Assembly: GCF_007421815.1 (NCBI RefSeq)
Contig: NZ_VLNT01000007.1
Coordinates: 122,006-186,005, forward strand
From: Aeromicrobium piscarium
GTDB taxonomy: Bacteria; Actinomycetota; Actinomycetes; Propionibacteriales; Nocardioidaceae
DNA: 64,000 bases
Direction: 5' to 3'
In this document: positions 49,914 to 59,159 of the stretch, piece after piece
Layout of the letters: each line of letters opens with the position of its first letter
Position numbering within the stretch: position 1 is the stretch's first letter
Notes under the pieces: model-generated
The model's input: only the letters and a program-made list of their open reading frames with translations
Told to the model about the DNA's origin: nothing
Databases searched by the model: none
Program-made: the position numbers and the translations under genes

Positions 49914-49930
49914 ATTAATTAGTAATTAAT
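49914..49930. promoter_or_regulatory. AT-rich perfect palindrome, candidate operator
   Basis: ATTAATTA-G-TAATTAAT is a perfect 17-bp inverted repeat in an otherwise GC-rich genome, in the divergent gap between the exporter and the sugar operon. A consensus -35 TTGACA (49932-49937, plus strand) follows directly. Shape and size suit a MarR- or TetR-type dimer; no such gene is adjacent. Confidence 0.65.
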
Positions 49931-49960
49931 CTTGACATGGGCCGTGTCCGTCATCACACT

Positions 49961-49979
49961 GGTGTCCGAAGGTGACACC
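49961..49979 (+). promoter_or_regulatory. Candidate operator of the sugar operon
   Basis: GGTGTC and GACACC form a 19-bp inverted repeat 19 bp before ATG 49998, followed by a further GTGACAC. It resembles GntR/FadR-type sites and may bind the GntR regulator encoded within the operon. Confidence 0.5.
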
Positions 49980-49997
49980 CGTGACACAAGAGGACAC

Positions 49998-50981
49998 ATG
50001 CGCGAAACGATCAAGATCTCCGCTGCCGGCCTGCTGGTGCTGGCGATGGCCGTCCTGGCGGGCTGCGGGCAGCAGGTGGGAGCGAACGGACGGGTCGGCG
50101 TGGTCTACCTCAACGCCGAGGGCTACTACGCGGGCGTACAGCGCGGCCTGGAGGCGACCTTCGACGCCGCCGATCGCGACCCGCAGCTCATCGCCACCAA
50201 TATCCAGTCCGATGCGTCCCGCGAGAGCACCTTCGTCGACACGATCTCCTCGGTGCAGGCCGATGCCCTGATCCTGTCGCCGGCCTCGGCGACGGCGTCG
50301 ATCCCCGCGATCCGGCTTGCACACGACAACGATGTTCCGGTGATCTGCTACAACACCTGCATCGAGGACGAGGCCGCCGAGAAGTACGTCTCGGGCTACA
50401 TCCTCGGCGATCCGACGGAGTTCGGGGCGGCGTCGGGCCGCCAGATGGGCGACTACTTCATCGAGCAGGGCATCGACGATCCGCAGGTCGCGGTCGTCAA
50501 CTGCGAGCAGTTCGAGGTCTGCATCCAGCGCCGCGAGGGCTTCGAGGCGGCGCTGCTCGAACGTGTGCCCGGTGCGCAGATCGTCGCCAACCAGGAGGGA
50601 CTGACCCTCGACGCCGCCGTCGAGCGGGCCGAGCAGATCCTCACCGCGCATCCGGATGTCGACGCCTTCTACGGCGAGGCGGGGTCGCAGATGATCGGCG
50701 CGGTCCGGGCCATCGGCGCCCGCGGGCTGGAGGGCGAGGTCGTGGTCTTCGGCGGCGACATGAGCACCCAGGCGGCGCAGATGCTCCATGACAACTCGAT
50801 CCTCAAGGGCGTCACCGATATCTCCGGCATCAAGGTCGGCGAGCTCGCGGCGGAGACCGCCTTGCAGATCCTCGCTGGTGACGAGCCCGACGAGTTGGTG
50901 ATCCCCGCTCCGATCGACGAGTACGCGACCGCCGACTCCGGAGCGGACTGGATCGACACCCACCCCGATGGCATCCCGTGA
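49998..50981 (+). CDS. Sugar ABC transporter substrate-binding lipoprotein
   Basis: A 327-residue periplasmic-binding-type-1 protein. The signal peptide ends in lipobox VLAGC (Cys24 region), so it is anchored outside the membrane. The fold matches ribose/galactose-type binding proteins (VGVVYLNAEGYYAGVQRGLE, NDVPVICYNTCI, VAVVNCEQFEVCIQRREGFE). Three pairs of cysteines are unusual for the family. It should capture the sugar used by the operon, probably galactose or a galactoside/galactonate. ATG 49998 was chosen for the signal peptide. Confidence 0.9.
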   Translation: MRETIKISAAGLLVLAMAVLAGCGQQVGANGRVGVVYLNAEGYYAGVQRGLEATFDAADRDPQLIATNIQSDASRESTFVDTISSVQADALILSPASATASIPAIRLAHDNDVPVICYNTCIEDEAAEKYVSGYILGDPTEFGAASGRQMGDYFIEQGIDDPQVAVVNCEQFEVCIQRREGFEAALLERVPGAQIVANQEGLTLDAAVERAEQILTAHPDVDAFYGEAGSQMIGAVRAIGARGLEGEVVVFGGDMSTQAAQMLHDNSILKGVTDISGIKVGELAAETALQILAGDEPDELVIPAPIDEYATADSGADWIDTHPDGIP

Positions 50982-51021
50982 TCGCCGCGCCCCGTCCGTC
51001 CCTACGACCGAGGAAGAACCC

Positions 51022-52527
51022 GTGAGCACAACGACTGACACGATCGTCGCGGACGTTCGTGGTCTCACCAAGCACTACGCGGGCGTGCAGGCGCTCACCG
51101 ATGCCGATGTCACGATCCACACCGGCGAGGTGCGGGCCCTGCTCGGACGCAACGGCGCCGGCAAGTCCACCCTCATTCGCCTGCTCGCCGGTGTCGAGAC
51201 CCCGGATGCCGGTGCGGTGCGGATCGCCGGCGAGCAGCTCGACGGAGGCGTTCGCCGGGCCGCCGAGCTCGGCGTGGAGACCGTGCACCAGGAGCTGAGC
51301 CTCGTCCCGCAGCTGACGGTCGCCGAGAACATGTTCCTCGGCGCCTGGCCGCGCAGCGGAGGACGGGTCGACTACGCGCAGATGGCGCGGTCCGCCCGCG
51401 AGGTGCTCCACGAGCTCGGCCTCGCGATCGACGTGCACACCACCGTCGGCCAGCTCTCGATCGCCGAACAGCAGCTCGTCGAGATCTGCCGTGCCGTGCG
51501 ACGCTCGCCGCGCCTGCTCATCCTCGACGAGCCCACCAGCGCGCTGGCTGCCGGCGAGGTCGCCGTCGTGCTGCGCACGGTGCGCCGCATCGCCGAGACC
51601 GGTGTCGCCGTGATCTACGTCAGCCACCGGCTGGACGAGATCCGCCAGGTGGCCACCAGCGCGACGGTCATGCGCGACGGCCGTGTGGTCGAGACCGTGG
51701 ACCTCGAGGATGTCTCGACGGCGCGGGTGGTCGAGCTCATGCTGGGCGACGCGGCCCAAGAGCAGCGCCGCCCCGATCTGCGCCCCATCGACCGGACCGC
51801 CGAACCGCTGCTGAGCGTGCGCGATCTCGTCGTCGCTCCGAAAGTGGAGGACGTCGGCTTCGATGTCTATGCGGGCGAGGTCCTCGGACTCGCCGGGCTC
51901 ATGGGCTCTGGGCGCAGCGAGACCCTGCGCGCCGTCGCCGGCTTCGATCCGATCGGCGCGGGGGAGGTCCACGTCGCCGGACGGCGCGTCGGGTCCGTGA
52001 CGGCCCGCGGGATGAAGCGGCTCGGGATCGGCATGACACCGGAGGATCGCAAGAGCAGCGCGATCGTCCCGCTGCTCGGCGTCGACGAGAATCTCGTCCT
52101 CGCCGACTACCGCCAGGTCAGCTCCGGGCCAACGATCAGCTGGAATCGGCTGCGCCAGGCCGCCCGCGGCCTCATCGACCGGCTGTCGATCTCCACGGCG
52201 CGTTCGTCCACTCCCATCGTCAACCTCAGCGGCGGTAACCAGCAGAAGGCCGTGATCGGGCGCTGGTTGCATGCCGGGAGCCGGGTGCTGCTGCTCGACG
52301 AACCGACCCGCGGTGTCGACGTCCAGGCCAAGGACGAGATCTACCGCCTCATCCGGCAGCTGGCCGACGAGGGCGCTGCCGTCGTCTTCGTCTCCGGTGA
52401 GCTCGAGGAGCTTCCCCTCGTCTGCGATCGCGTCGTCGTCATGCGCCACGGGCGCGTCGCCGGCGAGCTGACCGGCGACGAGATCACGACCGACGCGGTC
52501 GTCGCGGCCGCCATGACCACCGACTGA
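51022..52527 (+). CDS. Sugar ABC transporter ATPase (RbsA/MglA-type)
   Basis: A 501-residue duplicated ATPase with two nucleotide-binding domains. First half: Walker A GRNGAGKST, signature-like QLSIAEQQLVEI, Walker B LLILDEPTSAL. Second half: degenerate Walker A GLMGSGRSE, signature LSGGNQQKAVIGRWL, Walker B VLLLDEPTRGVDV. This is the layout of simple-sugar importers. GTG 51022 (GAGGAA upstream) was preferred; ATG 50968, inside the previous gene, is an alternative. Overexpressed partner genes follow closely. Confidence 0.93.
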   Translation: MSTTTDTIVADVRGLTKHYAGVQALTDADVTIHTGEVRALLGRNGAGKSTLIRLLAGVETPDAGAVRIAGEQLDGGVRRAAELGVETVHQELSLVPQLTVAENMFLGAWPRSGGRVDYAQMARSAREVLHELGLAIDVHTTVGQLSIAEQQLVEICRAVRRSPRLLILDEPTSALAAGEVAVVLRTVRRIAETGVAVIYVSHRLDEIRQVATSATVMRDGRVVETVDLEDVSTARVVELMLGDAAQEQRRPDLRPIDRTAEPLLSVRDLVVAPKVEDVGFDVYAGEVLGLAGLMGSGRSETLRAVAGFDPIGAGEVHVAGRRVGSVTARGMKRLGIGMTPEDRKSSAIVPLLGVDENLVLADYRQVSSGPTISWNRLRQAARGLIDRLSISTARSSTPIVNLSGGNQQKAVIGRWLHAGSRVLLLDEPTRGVDVQAKDEIYRLIRQLADEGAAVVFVSGELEELPLVCDRVVVMRHGRVAGELTGDEITTDAVVAAAMTTD

Positions 52528-52554
52528 CCCCCTCAGCAGAACGAGAGAGCAGAC

Positions 52555-53556
52555 ATGACTACCACCACCGCATCGGCCGCCCCGGCCCGCGACCGCGGAT
52601 CCTGGCTGCAGGGCACGCGCCTCAACGAGATCGGCCTCGTCGTCGCCATCGCCGTGCTCTACGTCGTCCTCGGCGTCACCGCCGCGGGCTTCCTCAACAC
52701 CGGCAACCAGCTCGGCATCCTGCGCGATGCCGCCACGATCGGGATCGCCGCGTGGGGCGTCACGCTGGTCATCATCGCCGGTGAGATCGACATCAGCATC
52801 GGCCCCGCGGTCGCCTTCGCGTCCGTCCTGGTCGCGATGGGCAGCGCCGACTGGGGGCTCGGAGTCGTCGGGGCGATCGTGCTGACCCTGCTGGCGGGGA
52901 TCGCCTGGGGTGCCGTCGCCGGCTGGCTGCGTGCCCAGTTCGGGGTGCCATCGTTCATCACCACACTCGGCCTCTGGAGCGTACTCGGCGGTCTGGGCCT
53001 CTACCTGACGAGCGCGCTCCCGGTCGTGCTCCCGCAGAGCGATCTGCTGGACCTGCTGGGCGGCTCGATCCTGGGCGTGCCCACCGCGGCGATCGTCATG
53101 CTCGTGCTCTTCGGCGTCTTCGTCTACATCGCCAAGTACACCGCCTACGGACGCGCGATCTACGCGATCGGCGGCAACGCATCGGCGGCGATGCTCGCCG
53201 GTATCAGCCTCACGCGGGTCCGCGTCATCCTCTTCGCCACCACCGGCCTGCTGTCGGCCATCACCGGCATCCTGCTCGCGGCCCGTCTCGGCGCCGGCTC
53301 GGGAAGCGCGGCCAGCGGTCTGGAGTTCGATGTCATCGCCGCCGTGGTGATCGGCGGCACGGCCCTCGCGGGTGGCCGCGGATCGCTGCTGGGCACCCTG
53401 CTCGGCGTCATCTTCATCACCGTGATCGGCAACGGGCTCGTCCTGCTCGGTGTCGACTCGTTCCTGCAGGACGTCATCCGCGGCGTGATCATCGTCGGCG
53501 CGGTGCTGATCAATGTGTGGGCCGGCCGCCGGGGCACCGCCACGCGAACGAGCTGA
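52555..53556 (+). CDS. Sugar ABC transporter permease (RbsC-type)
   Basis: A 333-residue membrane protein with about ten helices (e.g. IGLVVAIAVLYVVLGVTAAGF). The conserved permease segments VTLVIIAGEIDISIGPAVAF and GTALAGGRGSLLGTLLGVIF are present, as in RbsC/MglC/XylH. It forms the channel with the ATPase encoded upstream. ATG 52555 follows GAGAGAG. One permease gene is enough since it would form a homodimer. Confidence 0.93.
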   Translation: MTTTTASAAPARDRGSWLQGTRLNEIGLVVAIAVLYVVLGVTAAGFLNTGNQLGILRDAATIGIAAWGVTLVIIAGEIDISIGPAVAFASVLVAMGSADWGLGVVGAIVLTLLAGIAWGAVAGWLRAQFGVPSFITTLGLWSVLGGLGLYLTSALPVVLPQSDLLDLLGGSILGVPTAAIVMLVLFGVFVYIAKYTAYGRAIYAIGGNASAAMLAGISLTRVRVILFATTGLLSAITGILLAARLGAGSGSAASGLEFDVIAAVVIGGTALAGGRGSLLGTLLGVIFITVIGNGLVLLGVDSFLQDVIRGVIIVGAVLINVWAGRRGTATRTS

Positions 53557-53574
53557 GAAGGAGAGGATCGTCCC

Positions 53575-54648
53575 ATGACCACCACGATTCCGAGCACGAT
53601 GACCGGGGTCTACCTGCCGGGCACGTCGAGCACCGAGCGTCGCGAGGTCCCCGTCCCCACGCCCGGCCCGGGCCAGGTGCTCGTGCATGTCGGAGCCTCA
53701 GGCATCTGCGGCAGCGATATCGGCTACATCTACCGCGGCTACAAGACCCACAAGGGGGTGGACGGACCCGCGTATCGCGGCGTCGTCAGCGGGCACGAGC
53801 CGTCAGGCCGCATCGTCGCGGCGGGCGAGGGAGTCCGGCGCTTCGGCGTCGGCGACCGCGTGATCGTCTACCACATCGCGGGCTGCGGCCTGTGCGACAA
53901 CTGCCGTCGCGGGTTCTACATCTCCTGCAGCTCCGAGGCGCGAGCCGCCTACGGCTGGCAGCGCGATGGAGGGAACGCCTCCTATGTGTTGGCCGAGGAG
54001 CGGACCTGCGTGCCGTTGCCCGATGAGCTCTCGTATGTCGACGGTGCGCTGATCGCCTGCGGATTCGGTACCGCCTATGAGGGACTGCGGCGTATCCGGG
54101 TCAGCGGCGAGGGGGATCTGCTCGTGGTCGGCCTGGGCCCGGTCGGCCTGGCGGCCGGCATGCTCGGCCGGGGCATGGGGGCTCGGCGCGTGGTCGGCCT
54201 CGAGCCGAGCACGGGGCGCCGGTCCTGGGCCGAAGGGCTCGGGGTCTTCGACGCGACCTTCCATCCCGAGGAGCTGTCCGCCGCGATGGATCTGACCGGC
54301 GGCCGCGGATACGGCTTCACGATCGATGCCTCGGGCACCGCCCCCGGCCGCTCGTCGGCCCTCGACGGGGCAGCCGAGTGGGGGCACGTCTCGCTGGTCG
54401 GTGAGGGCGGCGAACTGGTGACCGAGGTGTCGGACACCCTGCTGCACAAGCAGTTGACGCTGCACGCCTCCTGGGTGACCTCGCTTCCGGCGATGACGGA
54501 GCTGGCGGAGAATCTCGTGTCCTGGGGGCTGCGTCCCGAGGCCATCGTGAGCGACCGTTTCGCCCTGGAGGACTCCGATGCCGCCTTCGCGCTCGCGGCG
54601 GGGGCCAGCGACGGCAAGGTGGTCTTCGTGGCGGACGGAGACGTGTGA
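53575..54648 (+). CDS. Zinc-dependent alcohol/sugar dehydrogenase (MDR)
   Basis: A 357-residue medium-chain dehydrogenase. Catalytic zinc ligands are in ICGSD and GHEPS; the structural zinc site is GCGLCDNCRRGFYISC (four Cys). The NAD(P) fold has VVGLGPVGLAAGML. Related enzymes oxidise polyols or sugars (sorbitol, galactitol, idonate). In this operon it could oxidise galactose, galactitol or a derivative. GAAGGAGAGG precedes ATG 53575. Exact substrate unknown. Confidence 0.88.
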   Translation: MTTTIPSTMTGVYLPGTSSTERREVPVPTPGPGQVLVHVGASGICGSDIGYIYRGYKTHKGVDGPAYRGVVSGHEPSGRIVAAGEGVRRFGVGDRVIVYHIAGCGLCDNCRRGFYISCSSEARAAYGWQRDGGNASYVLAEERTCVPLPDELSYVDGALIACGFGTAYEGLRRIRVSGEGDLLVVGLGPVGLAAGMLGRGMGARRVVGLEPSTGRRSWAEGLGVFDATFHPEELSAAMDLTGGRGYGFTIDASGTAPGRSSALDGAAEWGHVSLVGEGGELVTEVSDTLLHKQLTLHASWVTSLPAMTELAENLVSWGLRPEAIVSDRFALEDSDAAFALAAGASDGKVVFVADGDV

Positions 54649-55874
54649 CCACGGCAGTGCTTCCCTCCGTCTCGGTCGACCGTGCCGCTGGTCGGCCGGA
54701 GGTGGTCTGGCTGGACAACGGCATCCTGCGGCTCGGTGTCGTGCCGGCGGCCGGGGGACGCCTGCTGAGCGTCGCGCTGCACGGGCACGAGACCCTGTGG
54801 CGCAACGCGGATCTGCTCGATGACGACCTGCATCCCCGCGACGGCCACCGGATCGAACCGCACGACGGCCCGATGAGCGCGTGGTCGAACTACGGCGGCG
54901 ACAAGACCTGGCCGGCCCCGCAGGGGTGGTCAGGACCCGGGGAGTGGGCGGGACCGCCCGATCCGGTGCTCGACTCCGGTCCGTACGCGTGGTCGACGGA
55001 TATCGGAGTCGACGGTGCCGCCGTCCTCACGATGACGAGTGCCGATGATGCTCGTTCCGGACTGCGTCTGCAGCGGGAGATCGTGCTACGACCGGGTGAG
55101 TCGGCCTATGAGCTCACGCTGCGAGGGACCAATGTGTCCGACGGGCCGGTGAGCTGGTCGCTGTGGAATGTGACCCAGCGCGCCGCCGACGCGCCCGGCA
55201 GCGGCGGCGTGTGGGTCGGGGTGGCGCCCGATGACGCGCGAACCGTCGAACTGGCTATCGGCACGGGTGCTCCTTCGGCTGAGGTGGCCGCCCCGGGCAT
55301 CGTCTATCTCGCCCATCAGGATGTCGTCGGCAAGCTCGGCTTCCCGACCGCCACCGGATGGCTGGCCCACGCGGCCGGCGGATCGACCACCACCCAGGTG
55401 GTGCCGGTCGACGAGGGCGGCGAGTATCCCGACGGCGGTTCTCGCGTCGAGGTGTGGATGGAGCATCCGCTGGAGCAGCCCATCGCGCACCTGGGCGATC
55501 TCCTGCCGCCGGCCCGCATCGTCGAGGTCGAGGTGCTCTCCCCGCGGCGCACGATCGAACCGGGCGGACAGCTCGAAATCTCGGTGCGGTGCGCGTCCGC
55601 CGACGGTGAGCGGCCCGTGCGCTCGGTGGCGTTCGCCGGACACTGGAGCGCGCCATCGGCACAGGGTGACGGCCGCTTCGCGGTCGCCTTCCACGCCTAT
55701 GTCAACGGCACGCTCTACGTGGGTGACGATGACCAGCGGATCGGCGAGATCGCTGCCGGTCAGGTGACCGAAGTGCTCGTTACCGCGGCGCTGCTCGGCC
55801 GGCGTGCGGTCGTGATCCGCCACGAGGACGGACGACGTGTCGACGCGGGACGACTGCCGGAGGGGGGCCGATGA
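54645..55874 (+). CDS. DUF4380 protein, aldose-epimerase-like
   Basis: A 409-residue protein starting at GTG 54645 (GTGA overlap). It has a galactose-mutarotase-like beta-sandwich layout: GILRLGVVPAAGGRLLSVALHG near the start, then WSNYGGDKTWPAPQGW, a DUF4380 signature. Such proteins are thought to bind or epimerise sugars. In a galactose-oxidation operon, a mutarotase supplying the beta anomer to the dehydrogenase would make sense, but catalytic residues have not been checked. Confidence 0.75.
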   Translation: MTTAVLPSVSVDRAAGRPEVVWLDNGILRLGVVPAAGGRLLSVALHGHETLWRNADLLDDDLHPRDGHRIEPHDGPMSAWSNYGGDKTWPAPQGWSGPGEWAGPPDPVLDSGPYAWSTDIGVDGAAVLTMTSADDARSGLRLQREIVLRPGESAYELTLRGTNVSDGPVSWSLWNVTQRAADAPGSGGVWVGVAPDDARTVELAIGTGAPSAEVAAPGIVYLAHQDVVGKLGFPTATGWLAHAAGGSTTTQVVPVDEGGEYPDGGSRVEVWMEHPLEQPIAHLGDLLPPARIVEVEVLSPRRTIEPGGQLEISVRCASADGERPVRSVAFAGHWSAPSAQGDGRFAVAFHAYVNGTLYVGDDDQRIGEIAAGQVTEVLVTAALLGRRAVVIRHEDGRRVDAGRLPEGGR

Positions 55875-56623
55875 GCGAGCGAAGGTTGGGAGTGAGCCGC
55901 ACCGCTGTCGTGACCGGGGCCGCCCGAGGTATCGGGGAGGCGACCGCGCGCCGGCTCGCCGATGCGGGATGGAAGGTCGCCCTGCTGGATCGCGACCCCC
56001 TCGTCACCCAGACGGCGGAGCGGATCGGAGCGGCGGCCCGCGGCTATGTCAGCGATGTCGCCTCGGCCGAGGACTGGGCGGCGACCATCGACCGGGTGCG
56101 CGACGAGCTCGGCGAGGTCGACGACCTCGTTTCCAATGCCCTCGTCACGGATCCGACGCCTCTGCACGAGATGGACCCGGAGTCCTGGCAGCGCCAGCTC
56201 GATGTGAATCTCACGGGAGCGTTCCATGGGGTGCGGGCCTGTCTCCCGGGGCTGCGGCGCCACCGCGACGGACGGATCGTCATCGTGTCCTCCGTGCACG
56301 CGGCATTCGGTCTTCCGGACGTGCCCGGATATGCCGCGACCAAGGCCGGGCTGACGGGGCTGACGCGCCAGCTCGCGGTGCAGTACGGCGGCGAGGTGCG
56401 GGTCAACTGCGTCGTCCCGGGCCCGATCCGCACGGCGCAGTGGGACCGGCTCAGCGAGGACGACCTTCGCCGCAGCGCGGCGGAGACGGTGATGGGCAGG
56501 ATCGGCGAGCCGTCGGAGGTCGCCGGGGTGATCGCCTTCCTGCTCGGCGACGAGGCGGGCTTCGTGACCGGCTCGACCGTGACGGTCGACGGCGGCTGGA
56601 GCATCACCAAGAACTCGTCGTGA
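55871..56623 (+). CDS. Short-chain dehydrogenase/reductase, probable sugar dehydrogenase
   Basis: A 250-residue SDR with cofactor motif TGAARGIG, catalytic Ser in IVSSVHA and YAATK (Tyr/Lys), and C-terminal GSTVTVDGGWS. The NNAG motif is changed to VSNAL. In the context of lactonase and galactonate dehydratase it is a good candidate for galactose 1-dehydrogenase (giving the lactone), though the MDR enzyme could also fill that step. ATG 55871 overlaps the previous stop. Confidence 0.88.
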   Translation: MSERRLGVSRTAVVTGAARGIGEATARRLADAGWKVALLDRDPLVTQTAERIGAAARGYVSDVASAEDWAATIDRVRDELGEVDDLVSNALVTDPTPLHEMDPESWQRQLDVNLTGAFHGVRACLPGLRRHRDGRIVIVSSVHAAFGLPDVPGYAATKAGLTGLTRQLAVQYGGEVRVNCVVPGPIRTAQWDRLSEDDLRRSAAETVMGRIGEPSEVAGVIAFLLGDEAGFVTGSTVTVDGGWSITKNSS

Positions 56624-56651
56624 CCATGCGATACCGACTGAAGGAGCAGAT

Positions 56652-57368
56652 GTGAGCGGATACCGCGGACGCGGAGTGCACGGCAGCACCGTCGAGGTGC
56701 TCGGCGCGCGGATCGTCGACGGCTCCCTCGGCCCCGGCGAGGTCCTCGATCTCGCCGCGATCGGCGCGGAGTTCGACGTATCGCTCACGGCGCTGCGCGA
56801 GGCGATCAAGGTGCTGACCGCCAAGGGACTGCTGGATGCGCGGCAGAAGCGCGGCACGTTCGTGCGGCCGCGTAGCGAGTGGAATGTGCTCGACAGCGAT
56901 GTCATCCGCTGGCGTCAGCAGTCCGGTGACGCCGCCGCGGTCTTGCGCGATCTCGCCGAGGTGCGCACGGCGATCGAGCCCGAGGCGGCCGCGCTTGCCG
57001 CCCAGCGCCGGGACGAGCGCGACCTCCAGGCGTTGCGCGATGCCCTCGCGGCGATGGACGCCGCACGCGACAAGCTGCCGCGCGATGCCGCGGACGCCGA
57101 TCTGCAGTTCCACCAGGCGCTGCTCGATGCGACGCACAACGAGCTCTTCGCGCAGATGCGGATCTTCGTCGAGCCCGCGCTGTACATCCGCGATGAGCTG
57201 GTGCACGACCACGCCGTGAGCGATCCGCTGCCGAGCCACCGCAGGGTGGTCGACGCGGTCGAGGCGGGGGACGTCGTCGAGGCGCGGGCGGCGGCGCTCG
57301 CGCTGTTGGAGCAGAGTGTCGAGGACGTCGTGCGCGTGCTCGACGAGGAACAGGGGGGAGACGCGTGA
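56652..57368 (+). CDS. GntR/FadR-family regulator (DgoR-like)
   Basis: A 238-residue regulator: N-terminal winged HTH (ILDGSLGPGEVLDL-like layout, VSLTALREAIKVLTAKGLL) and a C-terminal FCD ligand domain with the metal-binding set D/H (LQFHQALLDATHNELF and two late His). FadR-type regulators such as DgoR respond to galactonate. It is encoded inside the operon, which indicates autoregulation. The start is GTG 56652, with AAGGAG upstream; it overlaps the dehydratase start. Confidence 0.88.
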   Translation: MSGYRGRGVHGSTVEVLGARIVDGSLGPGEVLDLAAIGAEFDVSLTALREAIKVLTAKGLLDARQKRGTFVRPRSEWNVLDSDVIRWRQQSGDAAAVLRDLAEVRTAIEPEAAALAAQRRDERDLQALRDALAAMDAARDKLPRDAADADLQFHQALLDATHNELFAQMRIFVEPALYIRDELVHDHAVSDPLPSHRRVVDAVEAGDVVEARAAALALLEQSVEDVVRVLDEEQGGDA

Positions 57369-58513
57369 AGATCACGCGCATCGAGACCTTCGCGGTGCCG
57401 CCGCGCTGGGTGTTCTGCCGGGTCGAGACCGATGACGGTCTGGTGGGCTGGGGCGAGCCGGTGGTCGAGGGACGGGCCGCGACGGTCCGCACGGCCGTGG
57501 AGGAGCTCTCCGGTCTGCTCCTCGGGGAGGACCCTCGCCGCATCGAGCACCACTGGCAGCGCCTCACCAAGGCCGGCTTCTACCGAGGCGGTCCGGTCCT
57601 GTCCAGCGCCGTCGCGGGTCTGGACCAGGCCCTCTGGGACATCCTCGGCCAGTCGCTGGGGGTGCCCGTGCACGCGCTGCTGGGCGGCGCGGTCCGCGAC
57701 CGGGTGCGGGTCTACGGCTGGATCGGCGGGGACGAGCCACGTGCGGTCGCCGCGGCCGCGCGCGGTCAGGTCGAGGCCGGGCTGACGGCGATCAAGATGA
57801 ACGCGACCGGTCGCTGGGATCGCCTCGCGACCCCGGCGGGCCTGCGCGAGGTCGCGGGCCGTGTCGAGCAGGTCCGCGCGGCCGTGGGCGATGACATCGA
57901 TGTGGCGGTGGACTTCCACGGCCGGGTCGGCCCCGCCGACGCGCGACGGCTGTTGCACGCGATCGAGCCGTACGCGCCGGTCTTCGTCGAGGAGCCCGTG
58001 CTGCCGGAGCTGGCGATGCACCTGCCGGAGATCGTGCGGTCCTCGGTGGTGCCGATCGCGACGGGGGAGCGGCTGTTCGACCGGGCGAGCTTCCGCACGG
58101 TCCTGGACGCCGGCGTGGCCGTCGCGCAGCCGGATCTCTCGCATGCCGGGGGGATCTCGGAGGTCCGGCGGATCGCCGCGCTCGCTGAGACGTATGGCGC
58201 GCTGCTGGCCCCGCACTGTCCGCTCGGGCCGGTGGCTCTGGCATCGAGCCTGCAGGTCGCCTTCGCGACCCCCAACTTCCTGCTGCAGGAGCAGTCGATC
58301 GGCATCCACTACAACGACGGGTCGGCCGAGCTGCTCGACTACGTCGTCGATAGGAAGCCGTTCGCCTTCCCCGGTGGCTCGATCGAGCGCTGGGAGCGGC
58401 CCGGCCTCGGCATCGAGGTGGACGAGGCCGCGGTGCGAGCCGCCGATGCGCGCGGGCACGACTGGAAGGGTCCGGTGTGGGAGCACCCGGACGGATCATT
58501 CGCCGAGTGGTGA
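57365..58513 (+). CDS. dgoD: D-galactonate dehydratase
   Basis: A 382-residue enolase-superfamily enzyme that dehydrates D-galactonate to 2-keto-3-deoxygalactonate. Family markers are very clear: KMNATGRWD, DFHGRV (Mg2+ Asp), FVEEPVLPE (Mg2+ Glu), ATGERLF (Glu), the catalytic His in PDLSHAGGISE, PHCPLGPVALASSLQ, and LQEQSIGIHYNDG. This sequence set is specific to DgoD rather than to mandelate racemase or gluconate dehydratase. It fixes the likely sugar of the operon. GTG start at 57365 (GTGA). Confidence 0.93.
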   Translation: MKITRIETFAVPPRWVFCRVETDDGLVGWGEPVVEGRAATVRTAVEELSGLLLGEDPRRIEHHWQRLTKAGFYRGGPVLSSAVAGLDQALWDILGQSLGVPVHALLGGAVRDRVRVYGWIGGDEPRAVAAAARGQVEAGLTAIKMNATGRWDRLATPAGLREVAGRVEQVRAAVGDDIDVAVDFHGRVGPADARRLLHAIEPYAPVFVEEPVLPELAMHLPEIVRSSVVPIATGERLFDRASFRTVLDAGVAVAQPDLSHAGGISEVRRIAALAETYGALLAPHCPLGPVALASSLQVAFATPNFLLQEQSIGIHYNDGSAELLDYVVDRKPFAFPGGSIERWERPGLGIEVDEAAVRAADARGHDWKGPVWEHPDGSFAEW

Positions 58514-58526
58514 GAGGACGCGAGGA

Positions 58527-59159
58527 ATGAGCGAGCGCGAGGGCTTCGTCGAGAGACTGGCCGAGCACCGTCTGCTGGGGATCATCCGGGGCACCGACCC
58601 GGACGCGAGCATCGCGACGGCCTTGGCCCTGGCCGAGGAGGGGGTGCGGCTGTTCGAGGTGTCGCTGACGAGTGCCGATGCGTTGCGGGTGCTGCGCGAG
58701 GTGCGGGCGGCCGTCGGCGACGATATCGAGCTGGGGGCGGGCACGGTACTCACTCCCGAGCAGGCGGATGCGGCCCTGGAGCACGGTGCGACCTATATCG
58801 TGACGCCCGCCGTGGCCCCGTCGGTCGCGTACTCGGTGGGACTGGGCGTCCCGGTCGTGTGCGGTGCGCTGACGCCGACCGAGGTGGTGACGGCCGTCGG
58901 GCTCGGCGTGGATGCCGTCAAGATCTTCCCCGCCAACGTCGCCGGACCTCGCTATCTGAAGGATCTGCGGGCGCCGTTCCCCGATGTGCCCTTCGTGCCC
59001 GTGGGTGGTGTGGGGGCCCAGGAGGTCCCGGAGTATCTGGCGAACGGTGCGGTGGCGGTCGGCGTCGCGAGCCCGTTGTGCGGCGACGCGCCCGATGGCG
59101 GTGACCTGGAGGAGTTGCGGGGGCGCGCCCGCGACTTCCTGGACCAGGTCGCCCGATGA
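58527..59159 (+). CDS. dgoA: 2-dehydro-3-deoxy-6-phosphogalactonate aldolase
   Basis: A 210-residue KDPG/KDPGal aldolase. Active-site features: Glu in LFEVSLTS, the GAGTVLTPEQAD phosphate/substrate segment, the Schiff-base lysine in AVKIFPAN, and FVPVGGVG. It splits the phosphorylated keto-deoxy sugar into pyruvate and glyceraldehyde 3-phosphate. The E. coli DgoA partner of DgoD is of the same type. ATG 58527 follows GAGGA. Confidence 0.92.
   Translation: MSEREGFVERLAEHRLLGIIRGTDPDASIATALALAEEGVRLFEVSLTSADALRVLREVRAAVGDDIELGAGTVLTPEQADAALEHGATYIVTPAVAPSVAYSVGLGVPVVCGALTPTEVVTAVGLGVDAVKIFPANVAGPRYLKDLRAPFPDVPFVPVGGVGAQEVPEYLANGAVAVGVASPLCGDAPDGGDLEELRGRARDFLDQVAR

Noticed and set aside
50830-53688. 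A 952-residue minus-strand ORF
   Set aside because: Antisense to the ABC transporter genes; the translation is a low-complexity shadow.
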